From positions 1 through 64,000 of the forward strand of contig NZ_MUKP01000023.1 in NCBI RefSeq assembly GCF_002081715.1: a DNA stretch of 64,000 nucleotides. The letters are read 5' to 3'. A model generated the notes under the pieces. It worked only from the letters and a program-made list of their open reading frames with translations. It did not search any database and was not told where the DNA came from. The stretch comes from Nocardia donostiensis (GTDB taxonomy: Bacteria; Actinomycetota; Actinomycetes; Mycobacteriales; Mycobacteriaceae). Below, piece after piece: positions 49,618-58,933 of this stretch. How positions within the stretch are numbered: the first letter of the stretch is position 1; each line of letters begins with the position of its first letter. The position numbers and the translations under genes are program-made.

Positions 49618-49929
49618 ATGTCGACCCAGGTCTGCAACAACACCGCCTTGGAACGCTTCGAGATCCACGTCGACGGCACCGTCGCCGGCTACGCCGAATA
49701 TCAGGACACCGCGTCCGATCGCGCCTTCGTGCACACCGAGATCGACCCGCGCTTCGAAGGACAGGGCTACGCACGGATGCTGGTGGAGACGGCGCTGGAC
49801 GACACCCGCCGCGACGGCCTCGGCGCGCTGCCGATGTGCTCGATGGTGCGCCATTTCATCGAAACCAGGCCGCACTACCTGCCGATGGTCCCGCATTGGG
49901 CGCGGGACCGGATGGGTCTGCCCCAGTAG
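49618..49929 (+). CDS. GNAT-like acetyltransferase (YjdJ/PF14542 type)
   Basis: A 103-residue short GNAT. DPRFEGQGYARMLVETALDDTRRDG carries the CoA-binding R/QGxGxA-like loop, and the C-terminus has HYLPMVPHWARDRMGL. It is half the length of standard GNATs, as expected for this subfamily. The ATG lies 129 bases from the divergent peptidase start. The stop is one base from the convergent acyltransferase stop region. Substrate unknown. Confidence 0.85.
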   Translation: MSTQVCNNTALERFEIHVDGTVAGYAEYQDTASDRAFVHTEIDPRFEGQGYARMLVETALDDTRRDGLGALPMCSMVRHFIETRPHYLPMVPHWARDRMGLPQ

Positions 49930-49930
49930 C

Positions 49931-50692
49931 TCAGTAGGCCGCGACCGCCGCGTCGAGCGCGGACTGCAGATCGGTTTTCACCAGCCGGGCGATCTCGGCG
50001 GGGCGGGCGGGCAACTCGGTGATCGGCATCCCCACATGGAAGCTGGCCCGTTTGGCTTCGTCCTTGGTCGGTTCGACCGCGGGGTCGGGGCGCGGGCCGT
50101 AGCTGAGCCCCATGCTCAGCAGCGCAGGCTGCGCGCCGAGTTTCATCGCCCGGAACGCGATATGGCCGATCCCACTGCCGACCGGCTGCACCTGGGCCGG
50201 ATCGACATCGTTGCAGGTGCCTTCGGGGAAGACGGCCAGGCAGTCGCCGTCGGTGAGGCGTTCGGCGCAGATATCCATCATCCGCTGCCCGGCCGCGTTC
50301 ACCGCCCGCACTCCGTGATCGCTGCCGCGGAAGACCGGAATCCCGCCCATCATGTCTATCCGGCGGCGCTGTTTGCGCTGGACGAAAAGTTCGTCCTTGG
50401 CCAGCACCCGTACCCGCCCGATGATCGGGCGCAGTTCGCTACGCCACGCGGCGGCGGCAACGGTGTAGGGGTCGAGCTGGGACAGATGGTTGATCGCGAT
50501 CAGCAGCGGGGTGCGCCGCCGCATCAGCTCGACGATATGTGCCCGCGCGCCGTCAGCGTAGCTGACCCGCGGCTGGAAACGCTGCCCGAGCAGGGCATAC
50601 GCGGCGAATGCCTGGAGCCGGTTTTGGCGGTGGGAACGGTAGAACTGGTAAACGGCGTCGCTGTTGTCCAGCAGCACCTCGGGCGCTTCCAT
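49931..50692 (-). CDS. Lysophospholipid acyltransferase-like (PlsC family)
   Basis: A 253-residue LPLAT. The NHxxxxD motif is in LIAINHLSQLDPYTVAAA. VLAKDELFV, GGIPVFRGS and the substrate motif FPEGTCND follow. Two hydrophobic segments associate it with the membrane. The ATG at 50692 is chosen because the long ORF to 50980 has no support upstream. It transfers an acyl chain to a lysophospholipid or similar acceptor. It is divergent from the YqgE gene. Confidence 0.85.
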   Translation of the reverse strand: MEAPEVLLDNSDAVYQFYRSHRQNRLQAFAAYALLGQRFQPRVSYADGARAHIVELMRRRTPLLIAINHLSQLDPYTVAAAAWRSELRPIIGRVRVLAKDELFVQRKQRRRIDMMGGIPVFRGSDHGVRAVNAAGQRMMDICAERLTDGDCLAVFPEGTCNDVDPAQVQPVGSGIGHIAFRAMKLGAQPALLSMGLSYGPRPDPAVEPTKDEAKRASFHVGMPITELPARPAEIARLVKTDLQSALDAAVAAY

Positions 50693-50816
50693 GGCGCCGA
50701 CTCTACGGCGCCGAGCGGGCTCACCGTCTGAAGAGTTGATCTTGCCCAGGTCGCGGCGACGAGGAGACCGGGCCACTAGTGCGGCGCGACGGCCGGATAG
50801 CTGCGATGATGACGAG

Positions 50817-51467
50817 GTGGCACGCGCAGAAGACCCGGATGATCGCCAGACCCGTGGCGGTGGTGACAACCCGAACGCCGGACAGCGTGGTTTCCGGCAG
50901 GGGGAGCAGACGGTGCGAGCGGGCACGCTGCTGGTGTCCTCCACCGACCTGGTCGAACCGACCTTCCGCCGCACAGTCATCTACATCATCGAACACAACG
51001 AGGCAGGCAGCCTCGGCGTGGTGTTGAACCGGCCGAGCGATACCGCCGTACACGATGTGCTGCCGCAATGGGCGGATGTCGTGGCTGCCCCGCGCACCCT
51101 GTTCGTCGGCGGACCCGTGAAACGCGATGCGGCGCTGTGCCTGGGCACGGTGCGGGTCGGCGCGTCCATCGAGGGCGTGCCCGGTCTGCGCCGGGTGGAC
51201 GGCCGGGTGGTGCTGGTCGACCTCGATGCCGACCCGGACCGGGTGGGTCAACTGGTGGAAGGTATCCGCGTTTTCGCCGGTTATGCGGGCTGGACCTTCG
51301 GTCAGTTGGAAAGCGAATTGGACAACGACGACTGGTTCGTGGTGTCCGCGCTGCCCAGCGACCCGATCAGCGGCCGCCGCACCGATCTGTGGGCGCAGGT
51401 GCTGCGCAGACAACCCCTGCCGCTGTCTCTACTGGCCACCCACCCGATCGAACTCGAACGCAACTGA
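50817..51467 (+). CDS. YqgE/AlgH family protein
   Basis: A 216-residue protein of the UPF0301 family. The core has RAGTLLVSSTDLVEPTFRRTVIYIIEHNEAGSLGVVLNRP, LFVGGPVKRDAALCLGTVR, FAGYAGWTFGQLESELDNDDWFVVSALPSD and LWAQVLRRQPLPLSLLATHPI. The first ~30 residues are a polar extension. The GTG at 50817 is chosen; open sequence continues to 50664. Widely conserved, function still unclear. From memory M. tuberculosis Rv0038 is orthologous and also lies near leuS. Confidence 0.93.
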   Translation: MARAEDPDDRQTRGGGDNPNAGQRGFRQGEQTVRAGTLLVSSTDLVEPTFRRTVIYIIEHNEAGSLGVVLNRPSDTAVHDVLPQWADVVAAPRTLFVGGPVKRDAALCLGTVRVGASIEGVPGLRRVDGRVVLVDLDADPDRVGQLVEGIRVFAGYAGWTFGQLESELDNDDWFVVSALPSDPISGRRTDLWAQVLRRQPLPLSLLATHPIELERN

Positions 51468-51719
51468 ACGCACGCGTTCCCCGCCGGACAGCTCCGGTGA
51501 GAGGTCATCACCCGCGCTGCGTTTCCGTGGCGACCAGGGCTGTTCGATTATCCGGGCTCCGCCGGTCGGGCGAAGCGATGCGCTCAGATGCCGAGCCCAC
51601 CACAGCCGGACGGTCGGCGACGCCGAGCACGCACCGAAACTACCCCAGGAAGTGAACCGCACAGTACGCGACGACCGTATGACCTGCATACACCGCTGCG
51701 AGCGGCGGAAGGAGGGTCG

Positions 51720-53420
51720 ATGCGCGGCACAGTGGTGGACTATCTGGCGCGCGCTGTCTCAGGCCTCGGTGTGCGGCATATTTTCGGCGTTGACGGCGCG
51801 AATATCGAAGACCTCTACGACGCGATCTTCGACAACAGCCTGCTGACCGGCGTGGTCGCCAAACACGAGTTCTCCGCTGCCGCCATGGCCGACGGGTACG
51901 CGCGCATCACGACCCGGCTCGGCGTTGTGGCCGCAACCTCCGGTGGTGGTGCGATGAATCTCGTCGCCGGGCTCGCCGAATCGTATGCGTCGCGGGTCCC
52001 GGTACTCGCCCTGGTCGGCCAGCCGCCCACCACAGTGGAAGGGCACGGCGCCTTCCAGGATTCCAGTGGTAAATCGGGCGCCATCGACGCGATCCGGCTG
52101 TTCGGGTCGATCAGTCGGTACTGCACTCGCGTGGAATCCGCCGCCGAACTACCCGAACGGCTGGCGCGCGCGGTCCGTGCCGCGCGACGCGGCGGACCCG
52201 CCGTCCTCTTACTACCCAAGAACGTGCAACAGGCCGCGATGGGTGAGGTCGCCGCGTTCCAGCCGCCCGAACCACTGCACTGGTGCGACGACAGCGAATA
52301 CACGCGGGTACGCGCGATGCTCGCCGAGGCCAGGCGCACCGGCAAGATCGTGATCATTGCGGGCGACCAGATAGCCAGGGACGACGCCCGCGCCGAACTG
52401 GCCCGGCTGGCCGCCGTACTGGACGCCGCGGTCGGGGTCGCGCCGGATGCGAAGGATACCTACGACAACCGTGACCCGGCGTTCTGCGGCGTCGCGGGCA
52501 CAATGGGGCATCCCGAACTGACCGCTGCGCTGCGCTCGGCGACCCTGTGCCTACTGGTGGGCACCCCGCTGCCGGTCACCGCCCGCACCGGCCTCGACGA
52601 ACTGCTCGCCGACACCACAGTGGCCGGTATCGGCCTCGCGCAACCGTATCCGCCGGCCGTGCACGCCACCTGCACCGATCTGCGAGACAGCCTCGGCAGG
52701 CTCGCCACCGAACTCGATCCGGCGCACACCGGGACCGCCCAGCCGCAAGCGCCGGACGATGCGTCGACACACGCCGCGAACCCCGATTACGACGGCCGGG
52801 CACACAGCATGCTGACCTCGCTGCGGGTCCCGGAAGCACACGGTCCCGGTGTGCGGTACGGGCCCCTGGTCGAGGCGATCGGTTCCGCCTTGCCCGCTGG
52901 TACGGCGGTGTTCGCCGACGCGGGGAACACCGGCGCCGCGGTGGTGCATCATCTACGGGTGCCGCGTGGTGGGCGGTTCGTGGTCGCGTTGGGCATGGGC
53001 GGCATGGGGTACGCGTTCGGGGCCGGGATCGGCGCTGCGTTCGCGACCGGTGGGCGCACGGTGGTCATCGCAGGCGATGGGGCGTTCTATATGCACGGTA
53101 TGGAGGTGCACACGGCGGTCGAGCACAGGTTGCCGGTCACCTTCGTCATCTGCAACAACAACGCCCACGCCATGTGCGTGTCCCGTGAACAGCTTTATTA
53201 CCAGGGCCGCTACAGCTTCAACAGGTTCCGCCCGGCCCGGCTCGGCGCGGGGCTGGCGGCCATGTTCCCCGAACTGCGGGTGCGTTCGGTGCACACACCG
53301 GATCAGCTTGCCGCGGCGCTGGCCGGATCCTTCGGCGGTGTAGGCCCGTCGTTGGTCGAAGTCGACTGTGCTGCCGACGAAATACCCCCGTTCTCGCCGT
53401 TTTTGAGGAGCGCACCGTGA
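51720..53420 (+). CDS. ThDP-dependent acetolactate-synthase/acyloin-type enzyme
   Basis: A 566-residue ThDP enzyme of the acetohydroxyacid synthase/benzoylformate decarboxylase fold. Catalytic Glu50 is in VVAKHEFSAAAMADGYAR. The GHGAFQDSSGK loop and central domain follow. The ThDP motif starts at Gly452-Asp-Gly (GDGAFYMHGMEVHTAVE) and ends at Asn479-Asn480. No regulatory subunit gene is adjacent, unlike ilvBN. The ATG at 51720 has AAGGAGGG upstream. It overlaps the next gene by four bases (GTGA), so the three genes form one operon. Product unknown, perhaps an acyloin or 2-oxo-acid adduct. Confidence 0.9.
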   Translation: MRGTVVDYLARAVSGLGVRHIFGVDGANIEDLYDAIFDNSLLTGVVAKHEFSAAAMADGYARITTRLGVVAATSGGGAMNLVAGLAESYASRVPVLALVGQPPTTVEGHGAFQDSSGKSGAIDAIRLFGSISRYCTRVESAAELPERLARAVRAARRGGPAVLLLPKNVQQAAMGEVAAFQPPEPLHWCDDSEYTRVRAMLAEARRTGKIVIIAGDQIARDDARAELARLAAVLDAAVGVAPDAKDTYDNRDPAFCGVAGTMGHPELTAALRSATLCLLVGTPLPVTARTGLDELLADTTVAGIGLAQPYPPAVHATCTDLRDSLGRLATELDPAHTGTAQPQAPDDASTHAANPDYDGRAHSMLTSLRVPEAHGPGVRYGPLVEAIGSALPAGTAVFADAGNTGAAVVHHLRVPRGGRFVVALGMGGMGYAFGAGIGAAFATGGRTVVIAGDGAFYMHGMEVHTAVEHRLPVTFVICNNNAHAMCVSREQLYYQGRYSFNRFRPARLGAGLAAMFPELRVRSVHTPDQLAAALAGSFGGVGPSLVEVDCAADEIPPFSPFLRSAP

Positions 53421-54070
53421 CCACCAGCACCCTGCCCGCACTCAGCGATATCCCGGCGCTGCCCGGGCTGCTGCGCATCGAGAACTCCGACCGGGAAGCC
53501 ACCACACCGGTCATCATGGACATGCTGCGGTCGGTGTATCCGCACGACCAGATCTACGGAAAATTCTGCCCCGTACAGGATTACATCGCCGCACCGCCCC
53601 GCGAAGTATTCGACTATCTGGCTGATACCAGGTCACTGGAGGAATGGACCTACAGCCTGCGCGGTTTCACCGAGACCGACGAACCGGGACTGTGGGTGGC
53701 GCACGACCGGCTCGGTGATACGACGAAGATCTACGCCCGTACCGTCGCCAACCCCGACGCCATGACCATCGACTATCACTGCGCCTGGGATCAGGGACAG
53801 CACCTGTGGATGATCTACCTGATGCGGGTTGTCGACGCGCAGCTCGTCGTGCACGAGCCCGGGTCGGTGGTGCTGTGGACCAACTGCAAGCACCCGTTCT
53901 ACGACCAGAACCCGTATCCGCAGACCGCGCCGCCGGGACGGCCGGTGTGGGTCGGTGATTTCTGGGAAATGTTCGCCGCCGGGCACCGCCTGGAACTCGA
54001 CAATCTGAAAGCGATCTGTGAATACCGTGCCGCGCACGGGCTGCCGATCAGACCGGACTGGATGCGGTGA
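53417..54070 (+). CDS. SRPBCC-fold protein (cyclase/START-like)
   Basis: A 217-residue protein whose core DYIAAPPREVFDYLADTRSLEEWTYSLRGF starts a polyketide-cyclase/START SRPBCC domain. It continues YHCAWDQGQHLWMIYLMRVVDAQ and VLWTNCKHPFYDQNPY, which carries His and Cys that could bind metal or substrate. An N-terminal ~45-residue extension precedes the fold. It overlaps the ThDP gene at its start and the KAS III-like gene at its end (TGATG). Being coupled to both suggests it handles their product. No close family could be named. Confidence 0.8.
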   Translation: MTTSTLPALSDIPALPGLLRIENSDREATTPVIMDMLRSVYPHDQIYGKFCPVQDYIAAPPREVFDYLADTRSLEEWTYSLRGFTETDEPGLWVAHDRLGDTTKIYARTVANPDAMTIDYHCAWDQGQHLWMIYLMRVVDAQLVVHEPGSVVLWTNCKHPFYDQNPYPQTAPPGRPVWVGDFWEMFAAGHRLELDNLKAICEYRAAHGLPIRPDWMR

Positions 54071-55119
54071 TGGCGGATCCGGGCACGGTGAGCCTGGTGG
54101 ACGTGGCGAGCTACCTACCCGGCGAACCGATCGGCACCGATTACTTCACCCGGTTCTCGCGTTCGGAGCGGATGGCCCGGCACGTGATGTTCCGTGCACC
54201 CGACACTCGCCATCACGTGCGGCGCGGAGAAACCGCGGTGGACATGGTGGAACAGGCCGTCGCGCCGCTGGCCGCCCGGCACGGTGCGGGGCTTTTCGAC
54301 GATATCGACGTTCTGATAACCCATACCCAGCTGCCGGACTTCCCGGTGCTCGGCTGCGGCCCGGAAGTCGCCCGGCGGCTGGGTATGCGGCCAGGGTGGG
54401 TGTTCGACATCCACAACGGCGGATGTGCGGCATTCGTGCACATGATGGCATTGGCCCGGATACTGCTGCAGTCCACCGGGGCGCGTACCGCGCTGATCGC
54501 GGCGACCCAGAACTGCGCCGGTCCGGTGTTCACCCAACCCGAGATCCGCAAGCTCGCGCAGGCCCCGGTTCCCGGCGACGGTTGCGGTGTCGGGCTGCTG
54601 GTCCGCGACGACAGCGCCCCGATTCTCGATATCGAATGCCGCACCTATCCCGAATGCGCCGGAGATATGTCGTTTTCCACTTTCGGCGGCGACCGGCGGT
54701 ACTGGGAGCCCGGCCAGGGGCAGGTCTGCGTGAATTTCACCGAATCGAAGGTGATGAAGGTGTTCGCGCGTGGCAACCGCCTGGTGCCCGAGGTCGCGGC
54801 GGCGGTATGCGAACGCATCGGGGTGAAGAGCCGCGATATCGACTACTTCGTCACCAATCAGCCCAACCGGATGTTCCTGCGCAACTGGCACGACGCGCTC
54901 GAACTGCCGCCGGAACGGCATCCTGACACCTTCGACCGGTGCGGGAATCTGTTCGCCGCCGCTATTCCGGTGACCCTCGATACCGAAAACCGGGCAGGCC
55001 GGTTACGCAACGGGTCGGTGGTGTTGCTGTCGGCGTTCGCGCACGCCGGTGATTTCGCGGCCGCCGCAGCGGTGCGATGGGGGGCAGCGCCGACGGGCCG
55101 GGTGGATCCGGCGGGGTGA
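54070..55119 (+). CDS. KAS III (FabH)-like condensing enzyme or acyltransferase
   Basis: A 349-residue thiolase-fold protein. Nucleophile Cys119 (HNGGCAAFVHMMALARIL) and Asn293 (DRCGNLFAAAIPVTLD) match KAS III positions. The usual catalytic His of the HQAN motif is Asn263 (YFVTNQPNRMF). GDGCGVGLLV is the conserved Gly-rich segment. Losing the His suggests it does not decarboxylate malonyl-thioesters but may transfer acyl groups. ATG 54070 or GTG 54067. It is the last gene of the ThDP-SRPBCC operon and converges on the SdpI-like gene. Confidence 0.87.
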   Translation: MADPGTVSLVDVASYLPGEPIGTDYFTRFSRSERMARHVMFRAPDTRHHVRRGETAVDMVEQAVAPLAARHGAGLFDDIDVLITHTQLPDFPVLGCGPEVARRLGMRPGWVFDIHNGGCAAFVHMMALARILLQSTGARTALIAATQNCAGPVFTQPEIRKLAQAPVPGDGCGVGLLVRDDSAPILDIECRTYPECAGDMSFSTFGGDRRYWEPGQGQVCVNFTESKVMKVFARGNRLVPEVAAAVCERIGVKSRDIDYFVTNQPNRMFLRNWHDALELPPERHPDTFDRCGNLFAAAIPVTLDTENRAGRLRNGSVVLLSAFAHAGDFAAAAAVRWGAAPTGRVDPAG

Positions 55120-55123
55120 GCGC

Positions 55124-55534
55124 TCAGGTAGCCGGCTGGCAGGTATCGCGCAGGGAGCAGGCGCCGCAGGAGTGACCGCAGCCGCCGATATCTTCCGGGG
55201 GCGGGGCGATGGCGGCGGCCGCACGGGCGCCTGCGTCGGCTCCGGCGCCCAAAGTGAACAGGGCGATCGCGGCGACGACTACCGCGACCAGGACGGCGAC
55301 GACACCGTCGGCGGCGAGGGAGACCAGCGCACCGGCGGACAGCAGGGCGCCCGCGGCGATGGAGGTGGGCGCGGCGACACGGTTCGCGGCGCGGAAGGCT
55401 GCCGGGTCCCGCAGCGCGGCCTCGGTGTGCACGCCGACGAAACGGTTACGTGGTAGGCGGCCGGTCAGTCCGAGCGCTCCCGTCGCCAGGGCCACGACCG
55501 CCAGCGCGAACAACAGAAGAGCGACAACGAACAC
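55124..55534 (-). CDS. SdpI-family membrane protein with Cys-rich tail
   Basis: A 136-residue protein with three hydrophobic segments (FVVALLLFALAVVALATGALGL, AAPTSIAAGALLSAGALVSLA, VVAVLVAVVVAAIALFTLGA). The SdpI-like motif RNRFVGVHTEAALRDPAAFRAANR lies between the first two. The C-terminal tail GGCGHSCGACSLRDTC has four closely spaced cysteines, possibly a metal or redox site. GTG start at 55534. From memory a comparable gene (Rv0039c) is near leuS in mycobacteria. Function unknown. Confidence 0.8.
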   Translation of the reverse strand: MFVVALLLFALAVVALATGALGLTGRLPRNRFVGVHTEAALRDPAAFRAANRVAAPTSIAAGALLSAGALVSLAADGVVAVLVAVVVAAIALFTLGAGADAGARAAAAIAPPPEDIGGCGHSCGACSLRDTCQPAT

Positions 55535-55710
55535 CTGTGCAGGCTACCCCAGCGCTGTTCGGCCCCACCGCCCCGCACCCGGTGAAAGCCCACTTCGTGG
55601 CGCCGATCACGCCGCGCGACCCGTACACCCTTTTTGGGCTAGTCAGCGCGTACGTCTTACCCTGTTCGACGACGTAATCTCTCCGGATCGGCAGCAAAGA
55701 AGGCAGGCCC

Positions 55711-58584
55711 GTGCAGGACACCCGCGCAACCGACACCGCCGGGCAGGACTCGGTGACCAGTGACACTTCGGCATATGCGCACCGCTACACCGCCGAACTC
55801 GCCGCCCGGATCGAACGCAGGTGGCAGCAGCAGTGGAACGAGCGCGGCACCTTCCACGCCCCGAACCCGGTCGGCCCGCTGGCCGGTGCCACCCCCGCCG
55901 ACAAGCTGTTCGTGCAGGACATGTTCCCGTACCCGTCCGGCGCGGGACTGCACGTGGGTCATCCACTGGGCTATATCGCCACCGATGTATTCGCCCGCTA
56001 CCACCGCATGCACGGCCGCAATGTGCTGCACGCCCTTGGCTACGACGCGTTCGGCCTGCCCGCCGAGCAGTACGCGGTGCAGACGGGCGCGCATCCGCGC
56101 GACACCACCGAAGCCAATATCGCCACCATGCAGCGGCAGCTGGACCGGCTGGGCCTGGGCCACGATCCCCGCCGCTCTTTCGCGACCACCGACCCCGAGT
56201 ACTACAAGTGGACGCAGTGGATCTTCCTGCGCATCTACAACGCGTGGTACGACCAGGAAGCCGACCGGGCGCGCCCCATCTCGGAACTGGAGAACCAGTT
56301 CGCCTCCGGTGCCCGGCCCGCGCCCGACGGCAAGGACTGGGCAACGATGTCGGCGGCCGAACGCAGTGCTGTGATCGACTCCCACCGGCTGGTGTATCAG
56401 ACCGATTCGATGGTCAACTGGTGCCCCGGGCTGGGAACCGTGCTGTCCAACGAGGAAGTCACCGCCGACGGGCGCAGTGAGCGCGGCAACTTCCCGGTGT
56501 TCCGGAAACGCCTGTGGCAGTGGATGATGCGGATCACCGCCTACTCCGACCGGCTGATCGACGATCTGGACCAGGTGGACTGGCCGGAAAACGTCAAGAC
56601 GATGCAACGCAACTGGATCGGCCGCTCTCGTGGCGCGCGGGTTCGGTTCCCCGCCGACGGCCACGAACTGGAGGTGTTCACCACCCGCCCCGACACCCTG
56701 TTCGGCGCGACCTACGTGGTGCTGGCTCCCGAACACGAACTGGTCGACGAGCTGACCGCACCCACCTGGCCCGCCGACCTGGACGTGCGCTGGACCGGCA
56801 ACAGCGCGACCCCCGCGGAAGCCGTGGCCGCCTACCGTCGGTCGATCGTGGCCAAATCGGATCTGGAACGCCAGGAGAGCAAGGAGAAGACCGGCGTCTT
56901 CCTGGGCAGCTACGCCACCAACCCGGTCAACGGCGCGCAGGTGCCGATCTTCATCGCCGACTATGTGCTGAGTGGTTACGGCACCGGCGCGATCATGGCG
57001 GTGCCCGGCCACGATCAGCGCGACTGGGAGTTCGCGCGCGAGTTCGGGCTGCCGATCGTCGAAGTCATCTCCGGCGGTGATCTCGAGACCGCCGCCTACA
57101 ACGGCGACGGCGAACTGGTGAACTCCGACTACCTGAACGGGCTGTCGGTCGAGGAGGCCAAAGCAACCGTGATCGCGCGGCTGGAAGCCGACGGCCACGG
57201 TGAGGGCACCGTCCAGTACAAGCTGCGTGACTGGTTGTTCGCCCGCCAACGCTACTGGGGCGAGCCGTTCCCCATCGTCTACGACGAAGATGGCACTCCG
57301 CACGCCCTGCCGGAATCCATGCTGCCGGTGCGGCTGCCGGAGCTGGACGATTTCGCACCGGTCACCTTCGACCCCGACGACGCCGACTCCGAACCGTCGC
57401 CCCCGCTGGCCAAGGCCACCGACTGGGTGAATGTGGAACTGGACCTGGGCGACGGGCCGAAACGCTACCGGCGCGACACCAATGTCATGCCCAACTGGGC
57501 GGGCAGCTCCTGGTACCAGCTGCGCTACGCCGACCCGACCAACACCGAGACCTTCTGCGCCGCGGAGAACGAACGGTATTGGCTCGGCCCGCGCCCCGCC
57601 GAGCACGGCGCCGACGATCCCGGCGGTGTCGACCTGTATGTGGGCGGGGTCGAGCACGCGGTGCTGCATCTGCTGTACGCCCGGTTCTGGCAGAAGGTGC
57701 TGTTCGACCTGGGTGATGTGAGCAGCAGCGAACCGTATCGCCGCCTGTTCAACCAGGGCTACATCCAGGGGTACGCCTACACCGACCCGCGCGGCGCCTA
57801 TGTGCCTGCTGCGGAGGTGGTCGAACGCGACGGCAAGTTCTACTGGACCGACACCGCCGGGACCGAGATCGAGGTCGCCCAGGAGTACGGCAAGATCGGC
57901 AAATCGCTGAAGAACGCCATCTCCCCCGACGAGATCTGTGATCTGTACGGCGCCGACACGTTCCGCTTCTACGAGATGTCGATGGGCCCACTGGACACCT
58001 CCCGCCCCTGGTCCACCAAGGATGTCGTCGGCGCGCACCGCTTCCTGCAGCGGGTGTGGCGGCTGGTGGTGGACGAGGAGACCGGCGCGGTGCGGGTCAC
58101 CGACGCCACCCCCACCGGCGAAACGCTGCGGTTGGTGCACAAGACTATCGCGGGAGTCGACGAAGACCTGGCCGCGATGCGCGACAACACCGCGGGCGCC
58201 AAGCTGATCGAACTGACCAACCACCTGACCAAGGCCTACCCCGACGGCGCGCCCCGGTCCGCGGTGGAGCCGGTGGTGCTCATGCTGGCCCCGCTGGCCC
58301 CGCATATGACCGAGGAACTGTGGGAGCGCCTTGGCCACCAGACGGCGCTGGCACACGGCCCGTTCCCGGTCGCCGACCCGGCGCTGCTGGTCGAGGAGTC
58401 GGTGGAATATCCGATCCAGGTCAACGGCAAGGTGCGCAGCCGTATTCAGGTGCACCCCGACGCGGACAACGAGGCGATCGAGGCGGCGGCGCTGGCGGAC
58501 GAGAAGATCACCGATCTGCTGGCGGGGAAGACCCCGCGCAAGCTGATCGTGGTGCCGGGGCGGTTGGTGAACATCGTCGCCTGA
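55711..58584 (+). CDS. leuS: Leucyl-tRNA synthetase
   Basis: A 957-residue class I synthetase. HIGH-type HVGH at residues 81-84 (SGAGLHVGHPLGY), the editing domain with TTRPDTLFGATYVVLAPEHE, and KMSKS-type KIGKS at 728-732 (EYGKIGKSLKNAISPDE). Also present are RDWLFARQRYWGEPFPIVYDEDGTPH and a C-terminal VNGKVRSRIQV anticodon-binding tail. The GTG start at 55711 has AAGGCAGG upstream. It charges tRNA-Leu in the cytoplasm. No T-box is visible in the 176-base leader. Confidence 0.97.
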   Translation: MQDTRATDTAGQDSVTSDTSAYAHRYTAELAARIERRWQQQWNERGTFHAPNPVGPLAGATPADKLFVQDMFPYPSGAGLHVGHPLGYIATDVFARYHRMHGRNVLHALGYDAFGLPAEQYAVQTGAHPRDTTEANIATMQRQLDRLGLGHDPRRSFATTDPEYYKWTQWIFLRIYNAWYDQEADRARPISELENQFASGARPAPDGKDWATMSAAERSAVIDSHRLVYQTDSMVNWCPGLGTVLSNEEVTADGRSERGNFPVFRKRLWQWMMRITAYSDRLIDDLDQVDWPENVKTMQRNWIGRSRGARVRFPADGHELEVFTTRPDTLFGATYVVLAPEHELVDELTAPTWPADLDVRWTGNSATPAEAVAAYRRSIVAKSDLERQESKEKTGVFLGSYATNPVNGAQVPIFIADYVLSGYGTGAIMAVPGHDQRDWEFAREFGLPIVEVISGGDLETAAYNGDGELVNSDYLNGLSVEEAKATVIARLEADGHGEGTVQYKLRDWLFARQRYWGEPFPIVYDEDGTPHALPESMLPVRLPELDDFAPVTFDPDDADSEPSPPLAKATDWVNVELDLGDGPKRYRRDTNVMPNWAGSSWYQLRYADPTNTETFCAAENERYWLGPRPAEHGADDPGGVDLYVGGVEHAVLHLLYARFWQKVLFDLGDVSSSEPYRRLFNQGYIQGYAYTDPRGAYVPAAEVVERDGKFYWTDTAGTEIEVAQEYGKIGKSLKNAISPDEICDLYGADTFRFYEMSMGPLDTSRPWSTKDVVGAHRFLQRVWRLVVDEETGAVRVTDATPTGETLRLVHKTIAGVDEDLAAMRDNTAGAKLIELTNHLTKAYPDGAPRSAVEPVVLMLAPLAPHMTEELWERLGHQTALAHGPFPVADPALLVEESVEYPIQVNGKVRSRIQVHPDADNEAIEAAALADEKITDLLAGKTPRKLIVVPGRLVNIVA

Positions 58585-58933
58585 TCCGCGGTCGCGGTCA
58601 CCTGCCCCGCCGACTCCGACGAAGGAACTGCCCTCGAAGACCGAGTGACGCCGGGTTCGGGAAGGCTGGTCAGCCCCGCGACCGCGTTCGCCTTGACTTC
58701 CAAGGTATTACGTCGCTGCTGCACGGGCCATCACGCACCGCGCTGGGTAGATTCCGGTAACCGGCCTCCTGGTCCTGCGAGCTCTACCTGAGCCACGCCT
58801 CGGCCTGGGCCGTCTATCGCGCGGTGTCCCGCAGGTGGAGTGAATACGAACAGCCCCAGTCGTTTCCACATTCGAGTTCGCAGTAGCGAGCTATGGTTGC
58901 AATGATCGCAAGATAGGTGTGCGAAGGGGAACT
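58585..58933. other. Intergenic region between leuS and the ADP-ribosyltransferase-like gene
   Basis: 349 bases without a gene. The AT content rises toward its right end (58860-58915). A weak TTGC-N6-GCAA inverted repeat lies near 58898-58912. No terminator hairpin with T-run follows leuS, and no tRNA is present. Confidence 0.45.

Noticed and set aside
55535..55710. T-box or riboswitch leader before leuS
   Set aside because: No specifier loop, T-box sequence or terminator/antiterminator pair could be seen in the 176 bases.
55657..58455. 932-residue open frame antisense to leuS
   Set aside because: It mirrors leuS with a His/Gly/Val-rich composition and no family motif; a GC-rich shadow frame.
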